From Sinohyriopsis cumingii (Eukaryota; Mollusca; Bivalvia; Unionida; Unionidae): a stretch of DNA of 64,000 nucleotides. A model generated the notes under the pieces. The model worked only from the letters and a program-made list of their open reading frames with translations. It did not search any database and was not told where the DNA came from. Shown piece by piece: positions 63,559 through 64,000 of the stretch (the stretch's first letter is position 1; each line of letters begins with the position of its first letter). The position numbers were made by a program, and so were the translations under genes. Location: NCBI GenBank assembly GCA_028554795.2, contig JAPYKE020000037.1, positions 4,553,501 to 4,617,500 of the forward strand, in the 5' to 3' direction.

Positions 63559-64000
63559 CATACTGAACGTTTTGAGAGCTGTGCTACGGAATGGAATATG
63601 TTATGGACAGACAGATATTAAGATAAACGGACGGACACAGCGGTAACAATATATCCCGGTATTATATACAAGCGGGATAAAATGCGTATACCAGCTATTT
63701 AGACTTAACATACTGCTGTGTAAAAAGAGTTTATCAAAGGAAACCAAGATGTTTTTACTGATAAACGTTTGATTTTAAGCAGACACAATCTTATCGTTTG
63801 ATTAAAAGGTATGTAAATTACCATAACAAATGTAAATGATTTTGTTCCGATTCTAAATTAAGGATATTTAAATGCCAAATTAGGGAATATGCAGCAGGCC
63901 GGTTCACGACCATGTACAGTGACAATCTGAACCAAGATCTGAGGATAGATTGTTCCTTCTTTGGAATACCCGAAGGGATACTTTATCAGCGGCATCTAGA

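Larger units (their letters stand above)
62556..64000. other. Upstream flank, tandem repeats only
   Basis: Apart from the 52-bp array and the CATA/CGTG tract, nothing identified. No TATA box or CpG-rich promoter is evident for the candidate first exon. Confidence 0.4.

Overview
This window is AT-rich, intron-dominated animal DNA. The organism is most likely a mollusc or another lophotrochozoan. That inference rests on two abundant tRNA-derived SINE families, one ending in a 'GGCGTTAAACCC(T)ATAACAACAAC' type tail, on very dense microsatellites, and on large introns with short exons. There are no operons, no bacterial genes and no intact reverse transcriptase.

The only host gene I can support well lies on the minus strand and spans most of the window. 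A large internal exon (57860 down to 55725; 2136 nt, 712 codons, phase 0 at both ends) encodes two pleckstrin-homology (PH) domains with a basic, Ser-rich linker. About 51 kb further on come three short exons (4579-4374, 2826-2673, 1832-1685). Their splice phases (0/2, 2/0, 0/1) fit together exactly and they build a third PH domain. A possible start exon (six codons, MWHCSQ) lies at 62249-62232. The gene continues past position 1. I do not recognise the orthologue; the product looks like a multi-PH adaptor or scaffold.

The 51-kb intron and the flanks are a repeat landscape. (1) SINE family 1: 12 copies, most with the 3' end next to a microsatellite. (2) SINE family 2: seven copies, three with target-site duplications of 13-14 bp, one of them inserted into a SINE1. 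(3) DNA transposons: a Kolobok-like TTAA/THAP element (46709-49377) whose empty site can be read from a second copy of the host repeat; a hAT-type MITE (17828-18031) and a ~2-kb long-arm fold-back element (18060-20044), both inside one SINE2; a 1.7-kb TIR element carrying a C2H2 zinc-finger pseudogene (31872-33582); a pogo-like MITE (60583-60885); a pair of CTGATT...AATCAG MITEs; and a MITE at 54.8 kb. (4) Minisatellites, notably a 22-bp array (20.26-21.64 kb) open in all three forward frames. (5) Long (TA)n, (GA)n and (GT)n tracts.

Other possible coding pieces are weak: a 66-aa secreted-peptide-like ORF (37380-37580, minus) with a decayed relative at ~9.91-10.25 kb, and a short plus-strand first-exon-like ORF (51983-52062). 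Most other open frames are translated microsatellites or SINEs.
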